The position numbers and the translations under genes are program-made. A stretch of DNA of 38,336 bases from positions 1 through 38,336 of the forward strand of contig VEQI01000002.1 of the NCBI GenBank assembly GCA_018883305.1, given 5' to 3'. Below the pieces are notes generated by a model. The model was not told the origin of the DNA, searched no databases, and saw only the letters and a program-made list of their open reading frames with translations. Below, piece after piece: positions 9,030 to 17,287 of the stretch. Position 1 is the stretch's first letter, and each line of letters opens with the position of its first letter. This DNA is from Limnohabitans sp. (GTDB lineage Bacteria > Pseudomonadota > Gammaproteobacteria > Burkholderiales > Burkholderiaceae_C).

Positions 9030-9374
9030 TTACTTCTTCACGGCTGCCACGGCAGCCACTTTTTCCGGGGCAGCGGGCGCGGCTTCCGACTTGATCTCGG
9101 TTTTGCCCTGTGCCTTGTGCTCGGCTTTTCCTTCAGCTTTGTGAGCGGTTTTGCCTTGCGCTTTATGCTCCGCTTTCCCTTGGGCTTTCACCTCGGCCTT
9201 GCTCTCCGACTTGGCTGCCACAGCCGGTGTGGCGGGTGTGGCTGGTGCGGCCGTCACGGCAGCGGGGGTGGCAGGCGTGACAGCAGCAGGCGTGGCCGCA
9301 GGGGCCGCTGCCGTGCCGGCCATGGCCGCGGCGGAAAATGCGCTGACGATCAAAGAGGCGAGAAGCTTGTTCAT
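9030..9374 (-). CDS. Secreted/periplasmic Ala/Lys-rich low-complexity protein with KAEHKAQG-type repeats
   Basis: Signal peptide 'MNKLLASLIVSAFSAAAMA', A/P/T-rich linker, then near-repeats AEVKAQGK-AEHKAQGK-TAHKAEGK-AEHKAQGK; RBS AAAGGA upstream of ATG. Confidence 0.7.
   Translation of the reverse strand: MNKLLASLIVSAFSAAAMAGTAAAPAATPAAVTPATPAAVTAAPATPATPAVAAKSESKAEVKAQGKAEHKAQGKTAHKAEGKAEHKAQGKTEIKSEAAPAAPEKVAAVAAVKK
9090..9200 (-). repeat. Degenerate tandem repeat (8-residue unit, about 24 bp) inside the Lys/Ala-rich protein
   Basis: Protein segment SKAEVKAQGKAEHKAQGKTAHKAEGKAEHKAQGKTEIK read directly from the ORF. Confidence 0.75.
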
Positions 9375-9384
9375 ATGCAGTCCT

Positions 9385-9420
9385 TTCGGGAGTGTTGCTC
9401 CACAGTTCGGGAGTACTGCT
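9385..9420. repeat. Direct repeat TTCGGGAGTGTTGCT / TTCGGGAGTACTGCT, 21-bp period
   Basis: Copies at 9385-9399 and 9406-9420 with two mismatches, just upstream of the 9030-9374 start. Confidence 0.6.
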
Positions 9421-9544
9421 ACAACGAGAGGTTGGACAAAACTGTTGACCTTTTTTTGAAAAATATTCTTGTCAACGGAATCATGCGAAGCACGTTTTGT
9501 TGCGCTATCGTTGAGACCTTCTTGTCACCACATACCTGTTTGTC

Positions 9545-10462
9545 ATGACTCCTTGCATCGGCATTGACCTGGGCGGAACCAAGACCGAAATTGCCGTCCT
9601 GGATACACGTGGTCATTTTTTGTGGCGCCATCGCGAACCCACACCTGCACACGACTACGCAGCCATGTTGGGCTTGATGGCAGCGTTGGTTCGCCAAGCC
9701 GTCAAGGCCTGTGATCTTCCGTGGCCTTCGCGTATTGGTTGCGGCATTCCGGGCACGCTCGATCCCGTCACGCAACGTGTCAGAGGCGCCAACACACAGA
9801 GGCTCAACGGACAACCATTGGCGCGTGACTTGTCGGCCATGCTGAATATGCAGGTGCGCGTTCAAAACGATGCCAACTGCCTGGCCGTCAGTGAAGCCGT
9901 GGACGGCGCAGGGGCGGGCGTCGAGATGGTGTTTGCCGTTATTCTGGGCACAGGGTGTGGTGGCGGTCTGGCAGTGCAGCAACGCGTTCACACTGGACGC
10001 AACGCGCTGGCAGGCGAATGGGGCCACAACCCCTTGCCCTGGCCCACCCCGTCAGAGTTGCAGGCGCCGCCGTGCTGGTGTGGTTTGCAAGGTTGCCTGG
10101 AAACCTGGGTCAGCGGGCCGGGCTGGTCGAATGCGCATCAGCGCGATACGGGCCAGATGCTGGCACCGCCAGAGATCTGGTCGGCCATGGAGTCGGGCGA
10201 TGTGAACGCCACGCGCAGTGTTGAGCAGTGGTTGGACCGCCTGGCACGTGGCTTGTCTCAGGTGGTGAATCTGATGGACCCGGACCTGATCGTGCTGGGT
10301 GGCGGTATGAGCAATTTGCCCGGGGTGTCCGAGCGCATCGAAGCCTTGATTGCCCGTCATGCCTTTTATCGTGGTGCGCGCACACCGGTTCGGGTGGCCT
10401 TGCACGGGGATTCGTCGGGCGTACGAGGCGCAGCCTGGCTGGCTCGTGACACATCGGCCTGA
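9545..10462 (+). CDS. ROK family sugar kinase (fructokinase-like)
   Basis: 'IGIDLGGTKTEIAVL', 'ILGTGCGGGLAV', 'GEWGHNPLPW', Cys-rich 'PCWCGLQGCLETWVSGPG' ROK signature. Confidence 0.92.
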   Translation: MTPCIGIDLGGTKTEIAVLDTRGHFLWRHREPTPAHDYAAMLGLMAALVRQAVKACDLPWPSRIGCGIPGTLDPVTQRVRGANTQRLNGQPLARDLSAMLNMQVRVQNDANCLAVSEAVDGAGAGVEMVFAVILGTGCGGGLAVQQRVHTGRNALAGEWGHNPLPWPTPSELQAPPCWCGLQGCLETWVSGPGWSNAHQRDTGQMLAPPEIWSAMESGDVNATRSVEQWLDRLARGLSQVVNLMDPDLIVLGGGMSNLPGVSERIEALIARHAFYRGARTPVRVALHGDSSGVRGAAWLARDTSA

Positions 10463-10469
10463 CGGCCGA
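10454..10469. terminator. Small GC-rich hairpin at a convergent gene junction, possible bidirectional terminator
   Basis: TCGGCC-TGAC-GGCCGA perfect 6-bp stem overlapping the ROK stop; no T-tract, so weak. Confidence 0.25.
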
Positions 10470-10507
10470 GCATCGCCAAGTCATGACAGACCGATGGCTC
10501 AAGCACC

Positions 10508-12940
10508 TCAGGACAAGGCGCTATCGCGTACGTGCTGGGCGGTGGCTTTGATAGCGTCGTTTTCTGCGCGCAAGCGGGCAATGTCCTCGGGTGTGAGTCC
10601 CTCGATGCTGAGGTAGTGACGCTTCCAGTCGGGGTCTCCCGGCCAGCGCACCGCATTGCGCTGCGTGGTGCGTGCCTGCGAGGCTTGTTCCAACACGTCC
10701 AGGGCGGCACGCACACTGGCATCTTGTGAAGCTGTGTCATAGGGCAAGCCTGCTGAATGGCCCAGTGGCAGATCACTGAACAAAAACCGTGGCACACCCA
10801 CATGCTCCACGATGTCCAGCGCCGCGCCCATGATGACGGTGGCTATGCCGTGCGCCTCCAGATGGCGCGCCACCAGGCTCATGGTCTGATGACACACCGG
10901 GCAATTGGGCACCAGAATGGCCACATCAGCGCCGTCTTCTTGACATCGGCGCAACACCTCCGGGGCATCCACCGCCAACGTGTGGCGTTGACTGCGGTTG
11001 GTGGGCACGCCGTGAAAGCGCGGTGCCAGTTCACCGATCTCGCCACGCGCCACCGCACGGCGCAACGCCGGCAATGGAAACCAGGTGTTGCTGTCATCGC
11101 TCAGATGACGACGATCCACCATGACATGCGAGACCCGCAGATCATGGTCTTGGCGGGTATCACCCGAATACACCTGATAGAACTTCACGGCCGCGTTGTA
11201 GGGCGCACTCGCATCTTGCGGCCCTTGATCTGGTTGATAGGGCGCTGCCGTGGTGAGCAACACCACGCGGGACTGGGCCAGGGGCTTGCGCAAGGGTTGG
11301 AAGGGGACGTCTTCAAAGTGCGCATACCGGTAAGGGTTGGCATAGCCCAAGGTTTCATACCAGATGCGCGTGCGATCGATGTAAGCCAGTGGCGGGTGCT
11401 GGCTGTCCACGTATTGCTCGCGCAGTTCACGCTTGAGCACCTTCCCAATCTCGCTGCGTGGCAGTGTGGGTACGATGACCAGGTCTGCCACGCGCTGGGT
11501 CTTGCCCACGCGTTCGTTGACAAATGTTCGCAAGGTGTTCGCCGACACCTCGGCCGTTTCATGGATCACCACATAGGCCACCGGTGTTTCGCCCCACTGG
11601 TGAGAGGGCACGCCCACCACCGCACACTCTTTCACGGCTGGGTGCTGCCTCAGTTCGGCCTCGATGTCCGACGGGTAGACATTGAAGCCGCCGGTGATGA
11701 TCATGTCTTTTTTTCGATCACCCAAAATCAGAAAGCCGTCGGCATCGAAGCGTCCCACATCCCCGGTGCGAATGAAGCGTTTGCCGCTGGCATCATGCCA
11801 TTCCACTTCGCGCGTCTTCTCCGGCATGCGGTGGTAGCCCTTCATGATGGCGACCGAATGGCCCACCACCTCGCCACTCTCGCCAGGACCGACCTCGATG
11901 CCATGCTCATCGATGAGCCGGATGTCGTGGCCCGCGGCCGGTCGACCCACGGTGTGCAGCTTGTCCGGATGGTCCGTGGCATACAACTCGCAGCGACCAC
12001 CGCCTTCGGTCATGCCGTAATACTCGGTCAACCGACCCGGCCAGCGCTGCATCACCTGCCGCTTGAGATCGGCACGGAACGGCGCACTGGTGCAGAACTT
12101 GGCCTCGAAGCTGCTGAGGTCATAGTGGTCAAAATCGGGGAAATCCATCAGTCGCTGATATTGCACCGGCACCAACATGGTGTGGGTGGCACGATGCAAC
12201 TGAGCTAACTCAAGGTAGTGCCGCACATCGAACTTGGACATCATCACGCAAGTGCCACCCAGCCCCAGCGTGGGAATGACCGACACCAGGGTGGTGTTGG
12301 AATACAGCGGCGTGGCCACCAGGTTGACCGTGCGTTCGTCATAGCGGTTGGCATGTCCGCGCTGAATTTGCGCCCAGCGCATGCTCCAGGGTTGCAGAAT
12401 GCCTTTGGGGACGCCGGTGGTGCCAGAGGAATAAATCAGGTTGAACGCCCAATCCGGTTGAGGGCTCACCGCTTGGGGGTGTGGGTCAGGACCGGCGGCG
12501 GCCAGCCAGGCCTGCCAGGCTTCGCCCGTGGGGCCATTGTCCAAGCTGACCACTGGCCAATCTTGGGCGGCCGTGGCGGGCAACCGCCCCAGGGCATCCG
12601 CATCCAGAAAGAGCACGCGTGGCTGGGCGTTGTCCAGCATGGCTTGCAAATGGGCTGCCGAGGAAGAGGGCGCCAGCGGAGCCGCGATCACCCCCGCGCG
12701 CAGGCCGCCCATGAACGCCACCACGTACTCGATGGAGGAGGTGGCGCACAGGGCGATGACATCGCCAGGTTGCAGGCCGGCCTGTTGCAATCGCGTTGCA
12801 ACTTGATCCATCTGACGGTCCAGGCCGGCGTAATCCAGGGTGCGGCCGTTGCAGATCAGCGCGGGGTGCTGGCCACGTCGCTGGGCATGCAGGTGAATCA
12901 GGTCGGGCAGGGACCCAAAGGAGTGCTCTAACGGGTTCAT
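10508..12940 (-). CDS. Fusion: N-terminal acyl-CoA synthetase (AMP-binding/ANL) with C-terminal GrdB-like reductase domain
   Basis: ANL motifs 'YSSGTTGVPKGILQ', 'YYGMTEGGG', 'GDRKKDMIITGGFNVYPSDIE', 'SEIGKVLKREL'. C-terminal 'LRVSHVMVDRRHLSDDSNTWFPLPALRRAVARGEIGELAPRFHG...VAILVPNCPVCHQTMSLVARHLEAHGIATVIMG' resembles glycine/betaine/sarcosine reductase component B. ATG 12940 preferred over the 12982 ORF start. Confidence 0.82.
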   Translation of the reverse strand: MNPLEHSFGSLPDLIHLHAQRRGQHPALICNGRTLDYAGLDRQMDQVATRLQQAGLQPGDVIALCATSSIEYVVAFMGGLRAGVIAAPLAPSSSAAHLQAMLDNAQPRVLFLDADALGRLPATAAQDWPVVSLDNGPTGEAWQAWLAAAGPDPHPQAVSPQPDWAFNLIYSSGTTGVPKGILQPWSMRWAQIQRGHANRYDERTVNLVATPLYSNTTLVSVIPTLGLGGTCVMMSKFDVRHYLELAQLHRATHTMLVPVQYQRLMDFPDFDHYDLSSFEAKFCTSAPFRADLKRQVMQRWPGRLTEYYGMTEGGGRCELYATDHPDKLHTVGRPAAGHDIRLIDEHGIEVGPGESGEVVGHSVAIMKGYHRMPEKTREVEWHDASGKRFIRTGDVGRFDADGFLILGDRKKDMIITGGFNVYPSDIEAELRQHPAVKECAVVGVPSHQWGETPVAYVVIHETAEVSANTLRTFVNERVGKTQRVADLVIVPTLPRSEIGKVLKRELREQYVDSQHPPLAYIDRTRIWYETLGYANPYRYAHFEDVPFQPLRKPLAQSRVVLLTTAAPYQPDQGPQDASAPYNAAVKFYQVYSGDTRQDHDLRVSHVMVDRRHLSDDSNTWFPLPALRRAVARGEIGELAPRFHGVPTNRSQRHTLAVDAPEVLRRCQEDGADVAILVPNCPVCHQTMSLVARHLEAHGIATVIMGAALDIVEHVGVPRFLFSDLPLGHSAGLPYDTASQDASVRAALDVLEQASQARTTQRNAVRWPGDPDWKRHYLSIEGLTPEDIARLRAENDAIKATAQHVRDSALS

Positions 12941-12994
12941 CCGCGGCATGTTAACCGAGCACCTCGGGCGGTGCGGCCGCACGCGTGACGGCTG

Positions 12995-13483
12995 TCAGGC
13001 GCGGTAATCGATGATGTGCTGTCCGTTGGAGACGCGATGCACCGGCGACGGCGTCTGGACGCTGGATGGGCCTGTGGCAGGGTGATGGACTCCAGCGCCC
13101 GTGCCATGGCGTGATGAAGAGGCGGCGGGTGACGACGGCATGGAGGAATGGTTCGTAGCAACCGGGTGTGCATGCGCCCAGTCATTCCAGGCGGCCAGCC
13201 CCTCATCGCGTAGCTCATGGGCCAGTTGTTTGGCCATGCGTGCGTTGCTGCTTTGCAAGGCATTGCCAATGCGGTGCAGCAAGGGGTGGTTGCTCAATGC
13301 TGGGTCTTCATGTACCAGGCCGGCAAACTGCAGTCGTGCGGCATCCAGGTCGCCGCGCTCCAGGGCATCGACCAAGTCGATCAGCCAGTGCGCGCGACGA
13401 TGACGTCGGGGCGGCACGTCCATGGCGTGGCCGCTGCCTTGGCCGCTCAATCCCTCGATCCGTAGGCCGAACATGTGGTCCAT
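12995..13483 (-). CDS. Hypothetical protein, His/Ser-rich C-terminus
   Basis: Open frame upstream of and co-oriented with the ligase-GrdB fusion; N-terminal part looks helical ('RAHWLIDLVDALERGDLDAARLQFAGLVHEDPAL'). No family recognised. Confidence 0.55.
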   Translation of the reverse strand: MDHMFGLRIEGLSGQGSGHAMDVPPRRHRRAHWLIDLVDALERGDLDAARLQFAGLVHEDPALSNHPLLHRIGNALQSSNARMAKQLAHELRDEGLAAWNDWAHAHPVATNHSSMPSSPAASSSRHGTGAGVHHPATGPSSVQTPSPVHRVSNGQHIIDYRA

Positions 13484-13666
13484 GGTGTCCTCCTGTGTGC
13501 GGAGCCCCCGTCTGAATCGATGGAGACATGTTTGGGAGATCGGCTCAGCATGGGCAAGCTTGAGCTTGGGGGAAGTGCGATTGACAGGGCTTCAAGTGGC
13601 ATGCACGATGAAGGTATCGGTCCTGAACAGGGCGATTCAATTCACGATCAACAGGAGACATGACCC

Positions 13667-14764
13667 ATGAAGCGTCGGCAATGGATTCAGCACGGTGGTT
13701 TGGCAGGCATCCTCGCTGCGGGTAGCGCCCCGGCCCTGGCACAGGCCCTGCCCGAGGTTCGCTGGCGCATGACGTCCAGCTTTCCCAAAACCCTGGACAC
13801 ACTGTATGGCGCCGCTGAAAACGTGGCCCGTCGCGTGAATGATGCGACCGGTGGCAAGTTTCAAATTAAAACCTTTGCGGCCGGTGAAATTGTCCCTGGC
13901 CTGCAAGTGCTGGATGCGGTTCAGAACGCCTCTGTCGAGGTGGGGCAAACCGCCATGTACTACTACTTCGGCAAGAACCCGGCCTTTGCCTTTGCCTCCT
14001 GCATGCCGTTTGGCATGAATGCACGTCAGCAAAATGCCTGGTGGTATTACGGCGGTGGTGAGGAGCTATACAACGAGTTTCTCAAGCCATTCAATTGCTA
14101 CGCCATTCCCTATGGCAACACCGGGACGCAAATGGGCGGCTGGTTCCGCAAGGAGATCAAGACCATCAACGACCTCAAGGGACTGAAGTTCCGGGTGGGG
14201 GGCGTGGCCGGGCAGATTCTCCTGCGCCTGGGGGTGGTGCCGCAGCAGATTGCCGCTGGCGACATTTATCCGGCGCTGGAGAAAGGCACCATAGATGCTG
14301 CTGAATGGATTGGTCCACATGATGATGATCGCCTGGGCATAGCCAAGGTGGCCAAGTACTACTACACGCCGGGCTGGTGGGAGGGCAACTCGTCCGGTCA
14401 CATGATCGTCAACCTCAAGGCCTGGGAGGCCCTGCCCAAGGAATACCAGCAGATCTTTATGGCCGCCTGTGGCGAGTCCAATGCCATGACCCTGTCCAAG
14501 TACGACCACTTGAACCCCGTGGGGCTCAAGAAGTTGCTGGCTGGGGGTGCACAGTTGCGTGTGTTTCCCAAGGCCGTGCTGGACGCTTGCTATGCGGCCA
14601 CGCAGGAGCAGTACAGCGAGTGGGCGGCCAAACACCCCGAGTTCAAGACCCTGCTCACGTCCTACATGAACTACCTGCAGGAAGAGATCGCCTGGTTCCG
14701 CGTGGCCGAGGGCAGCTATGACAGCTACATGTCGCAGGTGATGCAAAAGAGCGCGCGCAAGTAA
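13667..14764 (+). CDS. TRAP transporter substrate-binding protein (DctP/TakP-like), Tat-like signal
   Basis: 'MKRRQWIQHGGLAGILAAGSAPALAQ', 'VRWRMTSSFPKTLDTLYGAAENVARRV', 'TQMGGWFRKEIKTINDLKGLKFRVGG', 'AAEWIGPHDD'. Confidence 0.92.
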   Translation: MKRRQWIQHGGLAGILAAGSAPALAQALPEVRWRMTSSFPKTLDTLYGAAENVARRVNDATGGKFQIKTFAAGEIVPGLQVLDAVQNASVEVGQTAMYYYFGKNPAFAFASCMPFGMNARQQNAWWYYGGGEELYNEFLKPFNCYAIPYGNTGTQMGGWFRKEIKTINDLKGLKFRVGGVAGQILLRLGVVPQQIAAGDIYPALEKGTIDAAEWIGPHDDDRLGIAKVAKYYYTPGWWEGNSSGHMIVNLKAWEALPKEYQQIFMAACGESNAMTLSKYDHLNPVGLKKLLAGGAQLRVFPKAVLDACYAATQEQYSEWAAKHPEFKTLLTSYMNYLQEEIAWFRVAEGSYDSYMSQVMQKSARK

Positions 14765-14798
14765 TCTGTCACGCCTGACAGGGCGTGCAGTGCAAGCT

Positions 14799-15977
14799 TC
14801 AGCGTTGGTACCAGGCGCGTACTGCGCCGAGATAACGCTGCACACCCTCGGCCACGGTGGCACTGTCCAGTGCGCCGTAGGAGAGGCGTTGGTAGTTGGC
14901 GCGTGTTGTGTCGGTCAGGCCGAAGGCGAAGCCCGGGATGCAGGCCACCCGGTGCTGTTCCGTCATGAAGCGGTTGAAGGCCAGGGCATCGTCAACACCC
15001 GGCAATTTCATCAGGACGTAGAACGCGCCCTGGGTGTGCGGGTATTCCACCAGATCGCCCAGGGTGTCCAGTGCGGCATGGACCGTCTTGCGCACACGGG
15101 CCAAGGCCTCGATGTGCGGCGCCACCCAGTCACGTCCCAGCTTGAGCGCTTGCAAGGCTAGCACTTGAGAAGGCACGGGGGCGCAAATGATGTTGGTGTC
15201 CTGCACTTTGTTCATGGCATCGAACAGATCGGTCGGAAACACCACGTAGCCCACACGCCAGCTGGCCATGCCGTAATTTTTGGACATGGAATAGAAAGAC
15301 AGGGTGTGTGCGTGCGCCCCGGGAATGGACCCGGGAGAAAAGTGACGGGCACCTTCGTAAGTGAAATACTCGTAGGCCTCATCACAGAAATGGTAGAGGC
15401 CATGGTGTGCGCACAGGGCGTTGACGGCGCGCAGATCTTCTTCGCGATAGACCGCCCCGGTGGGGTTGTTGGGGGTGACCGTGATGATGGCCCGGGTGCG
15501 TGGCGTGATGGCCCGTGCCAGCGCCTCCACATCCAGGCTCCAGTCCGGTCGGGTGGGGACTGGCACCGGCACGCAACCGGCCATGCGGATGGCCATTTCC
15601 TGGTTGAAGTAATACGGCATGGGCAGGATGAACTCGTCACCCGCATCGCCAATGGCCATGACGGCGTTCAAAAACGCCATGTTGCTGCCCGCCGTGACCA
15701 TCACCTGGGATTGGCCCTGACACACAATGCCGTTTTCGCGCGCCAGCTTGCGTTCAATTTCTTCCACCAGCGGCTGATAGCCGGTGACCGGTTGATATTT
15801 GTGCAACTGGGCATCGGCCATCAAGGCGGGCAGGGCGGCGATGGCGTCAGCGGGCGGCGCGTAGCTCACCACGCCTTGCCCCAGGGAAATGGTGCCTGGG
15901 GTGGCGCGGGCCAGTGCAGCGATGGTGGGAATGATGGGGGTGTCGACCCCGTCCATGCGAAGTGAGTGTCGCTTCAT
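14799..15977 (-). CDS. Class I/II pyridoxal-phosphate aminotransferase
   Basis: 'ISLGQGVVSYAPP', 'HKYQPVTGYQPLVEEIERKL', 'TPNNPTGAVY', 'YSMSKNYGMASWRVGY'. Start ATG 15977; the ORF-track extension to 16280 overlaps the divergent SDR gene. Confidence 0.92.
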   Translation of the reverse strand: MKRHSLRMDGVDTPIIPTIAALARATPGTISLGQGVVSYAPPADAIAALPALMADAQLHKYQPVTGYQPLVEEIERKLARENGIVCQGQSQVMVTAGSNMAFLNAVMAIGDAGDEFILPMPYYFNQEMAIRMAGCVPVPVPTRPDWSLDVEALARAITPRTRAIITVTPNNPTGAVYREEDLRAVNALCAHHGLYHFCDEAYEYFTYEGARHFSPGSIPGAHAHTLSFYSMSKNYGMASWRVGYVVFPTDLFDAMNKVQDTNIICAPVPSQVLALQALKLGRDWVAPHIEALARVRKTVHAALDTLGDLVEYPHTQGAFYVLMKLPGVDDALAFNRFMTEQHRVACIPGFAFGLTDTTRANYQRLSYGALDSATVAEGVQRYLGAVRAWYQR

Positions 15978-16068
15978 GTCAGACGTTTCAAGCGTGATCG
16001 AGTATTCTTCCACAGAAGTTCCTGCGGGCTGCGTTGCCCGCATCCGCCACGTTTGTAGAAAGCCAGAC

Positions 16069-16833
16069 ATGAATCTCTTTGACCTCAGCGGCCAAGTGGC
16101 TGTCATCACCGGTTCCAGCCGCGGCATCGGACGGGCCATTGCCGAGCGCATGGCCGAGCACGGCGCGCGCGTGGTGATTTCCTCTCGCAAGGCCGATGCC
16201 TGCGAGGCCGTGGCCGCGGACATTCGTGCCCGCTTCGGTGAGGATCGGGCGGTGGCCATTGCCGCCAATATCTCGTCCAAAACCGATCTTCAACATCTCA
16301 TGGACGAGGCGCGCTCACGGCTGGGGCCCATCGACATCCTGGTCTGCAATGCCGCCACCAATCCCTACTTTGGTCCGCAAGAAGGCATCAGCGACGATCA
16401 GTTCCGCAAGATCCTGGACAACAACATCATTGCCAATCACTGGTTGATCAGCATGGCCGTGCCGCAGATGAAAGAGCGACGCCGCGGCGCCATCATCATC
16501 ATTTCATCCATCGGGGGGCTGCGTGGCTCGCCGGTGATCGGGGCCTATTGCATCAGCAAGGCAGCAGACATGCAGTTGGCGCGCAACCTGGCGGTGGAGT
16601 ACGGGCCTCACAACATCCGGGTCAACTGCATTTCTCCGGGGCTGATCAAGACGGATTTTGCGCGGGCCCTGTGGGAGGATCCCGCCATGTTGTCACGTCG
16701 AACCGAAACGACGCCACTGCGCCGCATTGGTGAACCCGACGAGATTGCCGGCGCCGCGGTGTTCCTGGCCTCGTCGGCGGGTTCCTTCATGACCGGTCAG
16801 AGCCTGGTCATTGACGGGGGGGTGACGATTTGA
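16069..16833 (+). CDS. Short-chain dehydrogenase/reductase (SDR)
   Basis: 'VAVITGSSRGIGRAIAERM', 'ISSIGGLRGSPVIGAYCISKAA', 'RVNCISPGLIKTDFA', 'GQSLVIDGGVTI'. Confidence 0.95.
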   Translation: MNLFDLSGQVAVITGSSRGIGRAIAERMAEHGARVVISSRKADACEAVAADIRARFGEDRAVAIAANISSKTDLQHLMDEARSRLGPIDILVCNAATNPYFGPQEGISDDQFRKILDNNIIANHWLISMAVPQMKERRRGAIIIISSIGGLRGSPVIGAYCISKAADMQLARNLAVEYGPHNIRVNCISPGLIKTDFARALWEDPAMLSRRTETTPLRRIGEPDEIAGAAVFLASSAGSFMTGQSLVIDGGVTI

Positions 16834-16843
16834 GCCTGCCGGC

Positions 16844-17218
16844 TCAGGCGTCGTCCATGGCTGACGGGTCGTCCGGGAACACGGCCATGCCGCCAGCGTT
16901 GAGCTTCATGAGGAAGTAAAAATGCCTCAGTTCGGCCTTTTCGCAGTCCGGCGCTCCCAGCCAGCGGGCCAGGGCATGGGCTGGAATGTACATCTGCTTG
17001 GCGCCAAAATCCACGCCCACGCGGAAGTACCCGTCAGTCGGTTCCGAGAAGTCGAACACTTTGCCGGTCTGTCCGACCGGCCAGGGTTTCTTGAGCACGA
17101 TGACCGTTCGTCCCGGGCGGGCGAGGTAATCAAACGTGTCCTCGTAGGCCTCCCGGTGCCGCGTGTGCTGAGCCATGGCGGTGGCGGTGACCTGTTCAAT
17201 GAATTGTTCAACTTTCAT
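16844..17218 (-). CDS. Conserved-looking hypothetical protein (124 aa)
   Basis: ATG at 17218 gives 'MKVEQFIEQVTATAMAQHTRHREAYEDTFDYLARPGRTVIVLKKPWPVGQTGKVFDF...'. Fills the gap between flanking genes; no family recognised. Confidence 0.65.
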   Translation of the reverse strand: MKVEQFIEQVTATAMAQHTRHREAYEDTFDYLARPGRTVIVLKKPWPVGQTGKVFDFSEPTDGYFRVGVDFGAKQMYIPAHALARWLGAPDCEKAELRHFYFLMKLNAGGMAVFPDDPSAMDDA

Positions 17219-17287
17219 GGTCCATGGATCGGCTTCAGTGGATAGAACTTGAGCCCTAGGTGGACAGACATTTTTGAAGGGAATTTC

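Noticed and set aside
9042-9057. GGCTGCC-AC-GGCAGCC palindrome as a terminator
   Set aside because: It lies inside the coding end of the Ala/Val/Lys-rich protein and has a 2-nt loop; better explained by repetitive Ala/Val codons.
10757-12208. 483-aa open frame on + strand
   Set aside because: Antisense shadow of the acyl-CoA synthetase; composition His/Arg/Gly-rich and no recognisable domain.
15978-16280. N-terminal extension of the aminotransferase in the ORF track
   Set aside because: Overlaps the SDR gene and its promoter region; ATG 15977 fits the family N-terminus.
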